DNA from: Fidelibacterota bacterium | Lineage (GTDB): Bacteria; Fidelibacterota; UBA8477; JABMPR01 | Length of the DNA: 64,000 nt | Assembly (NCBI GenBank): GCA_016844955.1 | Contig: JAERTH010000026.1 | Location: 1-64,000, forward strand | Reading direction: 5' to 3' | The notes under the pieces: model-generated | Database searches by the model: none | The model's input: only the letters and a program-made list of their open reading frames with translations | What the model was told of the DNA's origin: nothing | Made by a program: the position numbers and the translations under genes | Part shown: positions 45,056 through 52,604 of the stretch, one piece after another | How positions within the stretch are numbered: position 1 is the first letter of the stretch | How the letters are laid out: every line of letters begins with the position of its first letter

Positions 45056-46721
45056 TTTCGGAACTCCCGTCTGAAACATCAAATTTAAGTTTTATCGAAG
45101 TACCCTTACCTGGTGCAGAATCTACATAAACTTTGGCATTGTGTTGTTCAAGTATGCCGTAGGTGACAGCCAACCCCAGTCCTATTCCAGACATTTCTTT
45201 TTTACTGGAAAAGAAGGGCTCAAACATGTGGTCCTGATCTTCAGCAGATATACCAATTCCATTGTCCTTGATTTCTATGATGACATGATCCATATCGGGA
45301 TTATAGCTACGGTAGGTAACCAGACCATCGCCGCCTTCATCCACGGCTTCCAGGGCATTGGTCAGAACTGCCAGGCAGGCTTGAATCACCTGATTTCCAT
45401 TGGCACTGACTAAATCTCTGGGTGCACAAAAATCTGTTACCAGTCTCACATCTGAAATCTGAAAACTGTGTTGAATGAGTTGGGCCGTTTCGTTCAGGAC
45501 TTCATTCAAATGAATGGTATCAAATTTTTGGCTGCCGTCTCTGGAAAAATTAAGCAAACCCTTGACGATGTTACCACACCGCGTGGTCTCAGATTGGATC
45601 ATATCAAGATGTTTCAGAATGGCTGTCCGTTTCTCCTCTGTCAACACTGAGTTTTGAAGAATGCGAGAGACTAGCTTGGCATAGGTAAGCACACCAGCCA
45701 GAGGATTATTTATTTCATGAGCGACGGAGGATGAAAGCCGGCCCAAAGATGCCAGACGTTCGATCTGATAGATTTCATTTTGAGAACGAGCCATGTCCTC
45801 AGATTTAGTCCTGACCATATTCTCCAGATCGTTAGACCATTCATGCAGCTCACGATTGCTTTTATTGATTGATTCAAGCATGGTGTTCAGTGCTGTTCCC
45901 ACCTGGTAGACATCTCTCAATTCACGGGACGAGACATCCACACGGACGGACATGTTTCCCCCGGTTACAGAGCGACTGACATCCACGATCCGTTTTAATG
46001 GTCGATTGAATCTTCGCTCAACAAAAAAGAGGAGCGTGGCCATGAGTAGAAACAAGAACAAGATTATGATACTAAAATATTCATATAGAATTTTTGCAAG
46101 CGCATTGTCCAGTGCCGTGAGCGGTAGCTTGATTTCCATAAATCCAAGGACCTCAAGATCATCCACGGATTGATGACAGCCTGAGGATCTGCATTCAGGG
46201 GTCGATTGAATGGGGGAGAGCACTACCATGGTTCTTCCTTCCCCCTCCTTGGCCTCATATACACAGGTCTCAGGCATTCCCCATTGACGCTGGTCAACAG
46301 TGGTGTGGCAGTGTGAGCAAGCCAGCATAGGGTCGCTTTTACTGCTTTCATCCAAGTGGGCCGGTGCATGATGTTTTATTTCTCCAGCATTGTTGAAAAT
46401 ACGGATAGCACTCACGCCGGGGACTTTCTGAACTTGGGTGATGGCATGTGTTACTTCGGCGTGGTCTTCACTGAACATGCTGCTGCGGATGGTATTATCG
46501 ATGACCATTGACATGCGTTTTCCGCAGCGCTTGGTGACATCTTCCAGATAATTATTTGTTATGGAGAAAATTAGCCAGGCGAGAAATGCAAACAGCAGGA
46601 GGGACATTGAAGACAGGAGAATAACCAGCCTGCCATAAAGTGAATTCGGTCGAAAAAGCCGCTTCCAGGAGTACTCCGAGATGGTTGATTGGGGTGGCGT
46701 TTCGACATTCTCTGTGTTCAT
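45048..46721 (-). CDS. membrane histidine kinase with c-heme-binding periplasmic sensor
   Basis: This 557-residue kinase has two membrane helices (about 32-55 and 214-235) that enclose a periplasmic domain of about 155 residues. That loop has CSHCH (C135, C138, H139; a c-type heme motif) and CRSSGCH (C177, C182, H183; CX4CH), so one or two covalent hemes are expected. A HAMP (236-288), a DHp helix with His335 in SVAHEINNP and a GHKL ATPase (DNGIGI, GIGLGLAV) follow. Heme in this place suggests redox or gas (O2/NO/CO) sensing, as in other c-heme sensors. It overlaps the sigma-54 regulator gene by eight bases, and lies in the GcvH/NrfD unit. Confidence 0.92.
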   Translation of the reverse strand: MNTENVETPPQSTISEYSWKRLFRPNSLYGRLVILLSSMSLLLFAFLAWLIFSITNNYLEDVTKRCGKRMSMVIDNTIRSSMFSEDHAEVTHAITQVQKVPGVSAIRIFNNAGEIKHHAPAHLDESSKSDPMLACSHCHTTVDQRQWGMPETCVYEAKEGEGRTMVVLSPIQSTPECRSSGCHQSVDDLEVLGFMEIKLPLTALDNALAKILYEYFSIIILFLFLLMATLLFFVERRFNRPLKRIVDVSRSVTGGNMSVRVDVSSRELRDVYQVGTALNTMLESINKSNRELHEWSNDLENMVRTKSEDMARSQNEIYQIERLASLGRLSSSVAHEINNPLAGVLTYAKLVSRILQNSVLTEEKRTAILKHLDMIQSETTRCGNIVKGLLNFSRDGSQKFDTIHLNEVLNETAQLIQHSFQISDVRLVTDFCAPRDLVSANGNQVIQACLAVLTNALEAVDEGGDGLVTYRSYNPDMDHVIIEIKDNGIGISAEDQDHMFEPFFSSKKEMSGIGLGLAVTYGILEQHNAKVYVDSAPGKGTSIKLKFDVSDGSSENG

Positions 46722-46792
46722 GTTTCCCTCTGAGGCTATTAAATTGATTATGTAAATAATAGCGAAAGTTAATTAAGCACAATATATGCCAA

Positions 46793-47497
46793 TCAACAAA
46801 TGAAAGCGAGGTCGTTGCTAGCGGTTCTCAGGTATTTTGAAAACTCAGTTTTACTTAGGGGTGACTGCTGAGCCAGAGGCAATGGTTGAGATTCACCTTC
46901 TGGTTGGATTAGGTTGCCAAACCTGATGCAGTCCTGCCGGGTGTGGGTTAGATATTCTTCTTTTCTGAGATTATCCAGTTTTACATCATCAGTAACCTCC
47001 ATTTCGACCAGCCAGAGTTCGGGTTCTGGAGTCAAATAAAGGTGAGTATCCTCTATTGGCCGGTTATGAAAGAGAGGGTTCGATTGAACGGTTTTCCCAC
47101 GTATCGGGGATTTTAGGTAAATGATTCCGCCATCTAGAACCAGCCAGCAAAGGCACTGATTCTCGGCAAGTATGGTCTTGTTCTCCGGTGTGACGACCTT
47201 CTGAATTGCTGCAAACAGCTGCCAGAGAAAACTATCAATACCCAAGCGAATTCGGCCATTGCCTACCCGTTTATACCAGAAATGGCCGTGCAGATATTGC
47301 AGACCCGGTGTGAACTGAATGGTTGATTGGTGAGGTGCTCTCAGGCTAACTGCTCCAGTTTTGACCTGTGAGGAGTGAGTACGACAACCCCTGATCATCT
47401 CTTTATGAAAATCACAGAGATCACAGTTTTTTTTTAGCGGACAAAGCTGGTACTCTACCGAGCCAGCTTCCATCCAGATACACTTTTCTATATTCAT
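46793..47497 (-). CDS. GcvH-like protein with N-terminal Cys cluster, copy 3
   Basis: This 234-residue soluble protein opens CIWMEAGSVEYQLCPLKKNC and DLCDFHKEM, a Cys-rich start (C6, C19, C25, C28) that looks metal-binding. A GcvH-like beta fold follows (about 60-170; YLHGHFWYKRVGNGRIRLGID, SPIRGKT, WLVEM). The hairpin where GcvH is lipoylated (ESVKA) reads VLDGG and has no Lys there. The C-terminal 60 residues are unassigned. It follows the second membrane-anchored GcvH-like gene and precedes the heme kinase. A start with GAGGGTAGG is clear. A structural or signal-relay role is more likely than glycine cleavage. Confidence 0.8.
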   Translation of the reverse strand: MNIEKCIWMEAGSVEYQLCPLKKNCDLCDFHKEMIRGCRTHSSQVKTGAVSLRAPHQSTIQFTPGLQYLHGHFWYKRVGNGRIRLGIDSFLWQLFAAIQKVVTPENKTILAENQCLCWLVLDGGIIYLKSPIRGKTVQSNPLFHNRPIEDTHLYLTPEPELWLVEMEVTDDVKLDNLRKEEYLTHTRQDCIRFGNLIQPEGESQPLPLAQQSPLSKTEFSKYLRTASNDLAFIC

Positions 47498-47532
47498 CCT
47501 ACCCTCGAACAGTAGATGATTGATAAGATGGA

Positions 47533-47575
47533 AGGGGTGTCACCATGCACACAAGGAGGCTCAAGTGACACCCCT
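47533..47575 (-). promoter_or_regulatory. intercistronic hairpin
   Basis: An 11-bp perfect stem (AGGGGTGTCAC at 47533-47543 with GTGACACCCCT at 47565-47575; loop 21 bases) lies between the stop of one GcvH-like gene (47585) and the start of the next (47497). No T-run follows on the minus strand, so mRNA processing, stabilisation or partial attenuation is more likely than full termination. Confidence 0.65.
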
Positions 47576-47584
47576 CCAGCTATT

Positions 47585-48280
47585 CTAGCTCTTTACAGCA
47601 TCAATAAATTCACTCTGGAATTCTTCCCAGATTTCGGGAGACATTGATTCCAGCACATGATCTGCTACTTCACCACCCTCCTGGAGGAGAACAGGCTGAA
47701 CATTTAGATCATATTTGCGCTCAGCGAAAGCCAGCACATCACGGAGTCGTGCCTGTTCCTGCTGAATCCACTGCTGTGCCTTTTCTCCCAGAACCAGCAT
47801 GGTTTTTTCTAAATCCCAGCGTTGTGGTTCCATATCAAACAGCCAATTCTCGGTAAATTCATTATTGGTGCGTTTGCTGAATCTGCGCAGAGCACTTTTA
47901 TTAACACCTTTCAAGGTGCCGCTTACTGGGGAGTAGATCTTGAGGCTTTTATTCTCACCCATTAAAGTTGCCAGATGCTCCCCGCGAGTGACTGATTCTC
48001 CACTTTGTTTATTTAGCCTAAGTGAGACTGGACCGGTGAGGGCAGCCAGAAAATCATCAATACCCACTTGAACCTGTCCGGCTGATTTGAGATAGGCCCA
48101 GGTGTGGGTTTTGTCAAAGAATACCCCACGAGGCAGGCGAACCTTGGCCAGGGAGAAGAGTGGGCTTTCAACTTCTTTCAAGTAGTTGTAGAAGGGCACA
48201 AAGGCCAGGAAGAAACTGATGATGAGTATATATTCAATGCCTTTGGTGGCAAAGATATTGGTGTATGTAAAACTATCCAT
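47585..48280 (-). CDS. membrane-anchored GcvH-like protein, copy 2
   Basis: This 231-residue protein has one N-terminal membrane helix (YILIISFFLAFVPFY) and a GcvH-like domain (about 50-150) that faces the other side: FFDKTHTWAYLKSAGQVQVGIDDFLAAL and SPVSGTLKGVNK. The hairpin corresponding to the lipoyl site reads GENKSLKIYSPVSG; its Lys is one place off the canonical ESVKA Lys. A helical tail has LQEGGEVADHVLESM, a phrase shared with copy 1 (LQEGGDIADSALAFA). It follows the NrfD-like gene. The role is unknown; partner of the NrfD/HybA-like module is the simplest idea. Confidence 0.8.
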   Translation of the reverse strand: MDSFTYTNIFATKGIEYILIISFFLAFVPFYNYLKEVESPLFSLAKVRLPRGVFFDKTHTWAYLKSAGQVQVGIDDFLAALTGPVSLRLNKQSGESVTRGEHLATLMGENKSLKIYSPVSGTLKGVNKSALRRFSKRTNNEFTENWLFDMEPQRWDLEKTMLVLGEKAQQWIQQEQARLRDVLAFAERKYDLNVQPVLLQEGGEVADHVLESMSPEIWEEFQSEFIDAVKS

Positions 48281-48304
48281 TGTTAATGATACCTTATAAT
48301 TTCA

Positions 48305-49534
48305 TTACTTTTGTGCGCTGTGTGTCATGGATTCCATGGTTCTGAGGACCGGCATGCGATGGATAACCCACCGGAAGATCCAAACCTGGACAAATAGAAT
48401 AGAAACAGTGACTACAATTTCCATCCAACTTGGGATGTAGCGTGGAATCTGATCCCAACGATACATGATGACGGAAATATTCATGCGGTTGAGTACAATA
48501 CCGATCAGTGTCATGAGGGAAGCCAGTTTAATCATGAAGGGGGTACCAATGCGAACTCCGTATACGAACAGTAGCATGGGGACCAATACAAATCCGATCA
48601 TTTCAACCATATACCAGGCACCCTCAGCTGTCATCAAATATCCAAGTGTGTGATTGTGAACCATATCGATGACCTTCAGGAAGAAGTATGCAAACATGGC
48701 GATTGCACAAACCCTTGAAAGACCACGAATCATGATGTTGTGGCGCTCATCACTATGGGAATCCAGTTGATAGGCGAAGACTTTCTGCAGAATGCTCCCC
48801 TGGAAAATCACCATACTCAATCCGGCGAAAATACTGGATATGAAGAACAAGGTTGGGATGAATTCTGAATACCAGAGGGGATGAATTTTACCCTTGGCCA
48901 TGAGGAACAACGCGCCCAGTCCAGACTGGTGCAATGTGGAGAGGGTGATTCCGAAAACAACGGCACCAATGGTGAGGCGCTTTAGGTTTCGACGTGCCCG
49001 CTCTGAACCTAACCATTCAGCCACCGTGGGTGAAAACTCGATGAGCTGAGCCACGATGTAGAGCATGAAGTGCCAGGCTACCAGAAAGAGGATACTGCTG
49101 GTTCCAAAGGAATTACCTATAATCGGGTTAATGATATTCCATGGTTTACCCAAATCGAGGATCAGGGCAAAAGCATAGAATGTATAGGCCAGAAATCCAT
49201 TCAGCACAGTCACTCGGACCAGAGGTTTGTATTTTTCAAGTCCCAGAATGTATACCATAAAGGTCAAAACATAAGCGCCACCGGCAAAGGCTACACCGGT
49301 AACGACGTTAAAACCCTTCCATAGACCCCAGGGGACACTCTGAGTGACATTGGAAACAGCTGATAAGCCATATATGAAACGAATAACAATCAGGACTGCA
49401 GCCAAAAGAACCATGGGTACAGAAATCATGTTAAACACGGTTAAGACGCTACCACGTGGCTTGAGTTCAGACATAAAGAATTTCCAGAAGCTCTGCTTAG
49501 GAGCGTAGTTTTCAGTCAAAGCTTGTTCACTCAT
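48305..49534 (-). CDS. NrfD/HybB-like membrane quinone module
   Basis: This 409-residue protein has about ten membrane helices and starts at the ATG at 49534 (GGAGGAG six bases upstream). It keeps the HybB marks VTQSVPWGLWKGFNVVTGVAFAGGAY, TLSTLHQSGLGALFLMAKGK and the C-terminal RWDQIPRYIPSWMEIVVTVS. NrfD-family proteins exchange electrons between quinol and periplasmic FeS partners. It overlaps the HybA-like gene by eight bases and is flanked by GcvH-like genes. No hydrogenase or reductase catalytic subunit is encoded in the cluster, so the terminal partner is unknown. Confidence 0.92.
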   Translation of the reverse strand: MSEQALTENYAPKQSFWKFFMSELKPRGSVLTVFNMISVPMVLLAAVLIVIRFIYGLSAVSNVTQSVPWGLWKGFNVVTGVAFAGGAYVLTFMVYILGLEKYKPLVRVTVLNGFLAYTFYAFALILDLGKPWNIINPIIGNSFGTSSILFLVAWHFMLYIVAQLIEFSPTVAEWLGSERARRNLKRLTIGAVVFGITLSTLHQSGLGALFLMAKGKIHPLWYSEFIPTLFFISSIFAGLSMVIFQGSILQKVFAYQLDSHSDERHNIMIRGLSRVCAIAMFAYFFLKVIDMVHNHTLGYLMTAEGAWYMVEMIGFVLVPMLLFVYGVRIGTPFMIKLASLMTLIGIVLNRMNISVIMYRWDQIPRYIPSWMEIVVTVSILFVQVWIFRWVIHRMPVLRTMESMTHSAQK

Positions 49535-50405
49535 GATCAGCTCCTCCAATTTCTTCTTTGTCCTCTTTACGAGTGGCTTCTCTAAGTCCCATTAGCAGGG
49601 CTGGCCAGAGGATGAATACTGAGGGAACACTATACAGGAAACCCTTGGTTAATTCAGGATATGGTTTGGTTTCAAGATCGGTTTTGAATCCAAGTTCTTC
49701 AAATGGTACGGGTGATATATTAAGCCAGGAGGTTCCGCCGGCTTCGTATTCACCATATACATGATCTACATATGAATCTGGATCATCCAGAATGCGCTTA
49801 TGGGCTTCTCGAAGGATATCACTACGCTTGCCAAAGGTCAGAGCGTCTGCTGGACAGTTCTCAACACAAGCAGGCACTTCGCCTTCTTTCAGCTTGTCAA
49901 AGCACATCTGACATTTGCCAATTTTCGGGTTATTGTCATCAAATTCGAATTTGGGAATATCAAAGGGGCAGGAGACCATACAATAACGGCAGCCCATGCA
50001 TTTGCCCTCAGTCCATGTCACTGGACCTTCTTTGGTTTTATTCATGGCTTGTGTCAGACACGCTGATGCACAAGCTGGTTGAGCACAATGCATGCACTGT
50101 TGTTTGGTATAGACCTCACCAACGGAGGTTTCAACAGCATTGATAACAGACCATTGCTCTGGTTTCAATTGGCGTTTTATTTCTGCATCAGGATAATCAT
50201 CATCAGCAGGTTCTGGCAGGTTATTGGCCGCTGCACAGGCGAATTCGCACTCCTGGCAACCTTCGCACAGAGAAATATCATGCAGTATGGCATAAAATTC
50301 TTCTGCATCAGGTTCAGGTGTAGATTTGGCAAGGGCTTTGGCACCGCTCAAGCTGGCACCTGCAACCCCTAGTGTTTTTAGAAATTCTCGTCTATCTATT
50401 GACAT
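49527..50405 (-). CDS. HybA-like periplasmic ferredoxin, Tat-exported
   Basis: This 292-residue protein has the Tat motif RREFLKTLGVAGASLSG at its start. Four Cys groups are present for [4Fe-4S] clusters: CEGCQECEFAC, CMHCAQPACASAC, CMGCRYCMVSC, and CQMCFDKLKEGEVPACVENC. A C-terminal helix (SVPSVFILWPALLMGL) anchors it. It overlaps the NrfD-like gene, and together they form a quinone:FeS module like hybAB or dsrOP. The preceding gene is a membrane-anchored GcvH-like protein 56 bases upstream. Confidence 0.93.
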   Translation of the reverse strand: MSIDRREFLKTLGVAGASLSGAKALAKSTPEPDAEEFYAILHDISLCEGCQECEFACAAANNLPEPADDDYPDAEIKRQLKPEQWSVINAVETSVGEVYTKQQCMHCAQPACASACLTQAMNKTKEGPVTWTEGKCMGCRYCMVSCPFDIPKFEFDDNNPKIGKCQMCFDKLKEGEVPACVENCPADALTFGKRSDILREAHKRILDDPDSYVDHVYGEYEAGGTSWLNISPVPFEELGFKTDLETKPYPELTKGFLYSVPSVFILWPALLMGLREATRKEDKEEIGGADHE

Positions 50406-50461
50406 GTTATTGTGTCCTATCTATGTCAGCTAACAGGTTCAAGTCTCGGGTAATGAGAAGA

Positions 50462-51172
50462 CTATGCGGATTGTTTGAATTCAAGATTGGCTTGATCCAG
50501 AATGAGCTTTTGAAATGACCCCCAAAGACCTTTTCCAGCAAAGGCCAACGCGGAATCTGCAATATCTCCACCTTCTTGAAGTAGAACCAGTCCACTCTCT
50601 GAATCTGGTGGTGCAAATGAATGTGCGAAGAAATCGCGAATGCGGCCCATTTCTGTCGTCAACCAGGCGGTCGTGCGTTGACCAAGATAGAGTCTTTTGG
50701 TTTCGACTTCCCAATTTGTGGGCTGCATTTCCACCAACCAACCGGTTGAGTAGGGATCGCGATGGATCATGCGCATATTCTGCAATGCTTCCATGTTGAT
50801 GGATTTAACCTTACCTGATATGGGGGCAGTGAGAGTGAGCTTCTTACCCTCATGGACAATACTGAAAATTGGATCACCCTGTTTAAGAGATATTCCCTGT
50901 TCAGGAACCTCTACACTGGAAAGAACTCCGGTGAGACCATGCAGAAATGCATCCACACCGATTTTGGCTCTTCCATTGGCCTGCATGTGCGCCCAGCTGT
51001 GTGTTGGACTAAAATATATGCCGGCAGGAATTTTAAGATTTTCCATTTTGAATTGATATGCTTGCTTTTTCACGATAGGTGAAACACTTAATGCCTTGTA
51101 TCGCTGCATTCCCTGGTACCAGGTGACTGTGACGGCGATGGCTACAAACAAAACGACTAATAATATGACCAT
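50462..51172 (-). CDS. membrane-anchored GcvH-like protein, copy 1 (first gene of the unit)
   Basis: This 236-residue protein starts at the ATG at 51172, which has a perfect AAAGGAGG upstream; a longer frame to 51256 is not needed. A membrane helix (ILLVVLFVAIAVTV) is followed by a GcvH-like domain: YFSPTHSWAHMQANGRAKIG, LTAPISGKVKSIN, DPYSTGWLVEM. The hairpin in the place of lipoyl-Lys reads VHEGKKLT, with Gly where the modified Lys of GcvH (ESVKA) aligns and Lys one place later. The tail has LQEGGDIADSALAFA, shared with copy 2. It heads the cluster and has a sigma-54-like promoter just upstream. Confidence 0.82.
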   Translation of the reverse strand: MVILLVVLFVAIAVTVTWYQGMQRYKALSVSPIVKKQAYQFKMENLKIPAGIYFSPTHSWAHMQANGRAKIGVDAFLHGLTGVLSSVEVPEQGISLKQGDPIFSIVHEGKKLTLTAPISGKVKSINMEALQNMRMIHRDPYSTGWLVEMQPTNWEVETKRLYLGQRTTAWLTTEMGRIRDFFAHSFAPPDSESGLVLLQEGGDIADSALAFAGKGLWGSFQKLILDQANLEFKQSA

Positions 51173-51205
51173 GTTGAACCTCCTTTTTAAGTTCGCTTCT
51201 ATTAG

Positions 51206-51221
51206 TTCAAGAGCAGTGCCA
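51206..51221 (-). promoter_or_regulatory. candidate sigma-54 promoter of the GcvH/NrfD unit
   Basis: On the minus strand the sequence is TGGCAC-TGCTC-TTGAA. The -24 element is perfect, and the spacing of GG to the -12 G is ten bases; the -12 reads GA instead of GC, one mismatch. Transcription would start about 20-25 bases before the ATG at 51172, leaving room for its AAAGGAGG. A sigma-54 activator is encoded in the same unit. Confidence 0.5.
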
Positions 51222-51299
51222 TTATGGAAATGCTGTGTTAAATGCCATATATACAATAACTTAATGAGTTGGCATAGTCCTCCCGCTAATTGCTGAATG

Positions 51300-51402
51300 T
51301 GTAGAGATACTCAGCACAACCAGAGGTGATGCCCTAAAAGGCAGGCTGGTGACCATTTGAGAAACCTGTTGAGCAATTCAACAACTGCTGAGTATCTCTA
51401 CA
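51300..51402. repeat. 103-nt inverted-repeat element with three-way-junction potential
   Basis: TGTAGAGATACTCAGCA (51300-51316) is perfectly complementary to 51386-51402 (17 bp). Inside it, ACCAG/CTGGT (51319-51323 / 51346-51350) encloses TGCC-ctaaaa-GGCA, and TGTTGA/TCAACA (51367-51372 / 51378-51383) forms a second arm. No T-run flanks it, so it is not a terminator. It could be a small mobile element (MITE-like) or a structured RNA. Confidence 0.7.
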
Positions 51403-51854
51403 GGAAAAAAATTGCCAGTAAAATCATCCTAAAGCGAATAAAAATATAATGTAATCATGGTTTTTATGTAAAATGACTAAACCACCTTATGGATCCTCCC
51501 AGAAGAGAATGCATGGCGATCATTGGCGATTTGTTGAAAAAGTCTACGAATTCAAAAATCCATGAATTCAATCACGAAATAGCAGAAAGGGTAAAAAGAG
51601 TGAAAGCAGGAAGGGTAATAATAACAGTGATATAGGAAGATTACGCCTTCAAAATGAGTGTAGAATTGCTCAACACAGTTCGCTGGACCCAACATTTCAC
51701 CATCTAATTCGATCGATTTGTAAACATTCCACGTTCAAAGGATATAAATGTGAAACTTCTACCTGAAGAATTGCCAATTCAATCATTTTGTTAGAGAGTT
51801 TAAAACCTTGGCAGATTAGATTCATTGCTAAATAATTGTTAGGGAGAAAGTATA

Positions 51855-52604
51855 GTGCGACAACTCATCATCATCATGCTCACATCAACACTTCTATTGG
51901 GTTGGGGAAAAACCGGTCATCGTGTAATTGGAACAATTGCTGAAGAAAACTTAACACCTGAAGCCAGGGAGCAAATCACACAGCTCATGGGGCATACGGA
52001 TCTGGCCAGGGTCGCAAATTGGGCAGATGAAATAAAATCTGACCCTAAGTGGGATCATTCACATGACTGGCATTATTGTACCATTCTTGAGGGACATGAT
52101 TACGAAGGTCCTGAGGCTGGGGGCAGAGCCATTCAGAAAGTAACTGAATTTACAGCGCTTCTCAAAAAAGGGACCCTGGGCAAAAAGGATCAACTCGATG
52201 TGTTTCGCTTTATCGTCCATATAGTTGGGGATCTACACCAACCGCTCCATGTGGGCAGTGGCACAGATAGAGGTGGCAATGATGTGAAAGTGAAATGGTT
52301 CTGGGATGAGACCAATCTTCACCGAGTCTGGGATTCCCAGATGATTGACCACATGCAGTACAGCTACACAGAATATGCCCAACAGATTCAATTGGGTATG
52401 AGCGCCGCTGACAAGCTGGCACTTCTAAATCCAGATGTTTTGAGTTTTGCAAAGGTTTCCAGGTCTGTTCACGAACAGATCTATGTCATTGGGGACGGGG
52501 AACTATCCTGGGAATATATTTACAAAAACCGGGAACTTATGGAAGACAGATTGCTCAAAGGTGGTTTTCATCTCGCAGCAATATTGAATGATATATATAA
52601 GTAA
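51855..52604 (+). CDS. S1/P1-family nuclease
   Basis: This 249-residue secreted nuclease has a short signal peptide (IIIMLTSTLLLG) after which the mature protein starts WGKTGHR, the Trp whose amino group binds zinc in the family. Other zinc ligands are visible in NWADEIK, HIVGDLHQPLHVG, GGNDVKV and LHRVWD. Members cut single-stranded DNA and RNA and also act as 3'-nucleotidases. The GTG start at 51855 has GGGAGAAAG upstream. It lies directly before a patatin gene (no gap). A nutritional role in scavenging phosphate or nucleosides from environmental nucleic acid is likely. Confidence 0.92.
   Translation: MRQLIIIMLTSTLLLGWGKTGHRVIGTIAEENLTPEAREQITQLMGHTDLARVANWADEIKSDPKWDHSHDWHYCTILEGHDYEGPEAGGRAIQKVTEFTALLKKGTLGKKDQLDVFRFIVHIVGDLHQPLHVGSGTDRGGNDVKVKWFWDETNLHRVWDSQMIDHMQYSYTEYAQQIQLGMSAADKLALLNPDVLSFAKVSRSVHEQIYVIGDGELSWEYIYKNRELMEDRLLKGGFHLAAILNDIYK

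Larger units (their letters stand above)
51173..51854. other. 682-base intergenic region with a promoter and a structured repeat
   Basis: The region separates the GcvH/NrfD unit (minus) from the nuclease gene (plus). It holds the sigma-54-like promoter (51206-51221) and the inverted-repeat element (51300-51402); nothing coding is seen. Confidence 0.5.

Noticed and set aside
46793..51172. Glycine-cleavage H-protein annotation
   Set aside because: The canonical lipoyl-Lys is not aligned, two copies are membrane-anchored, and no gcvP or gcvT is nearby.
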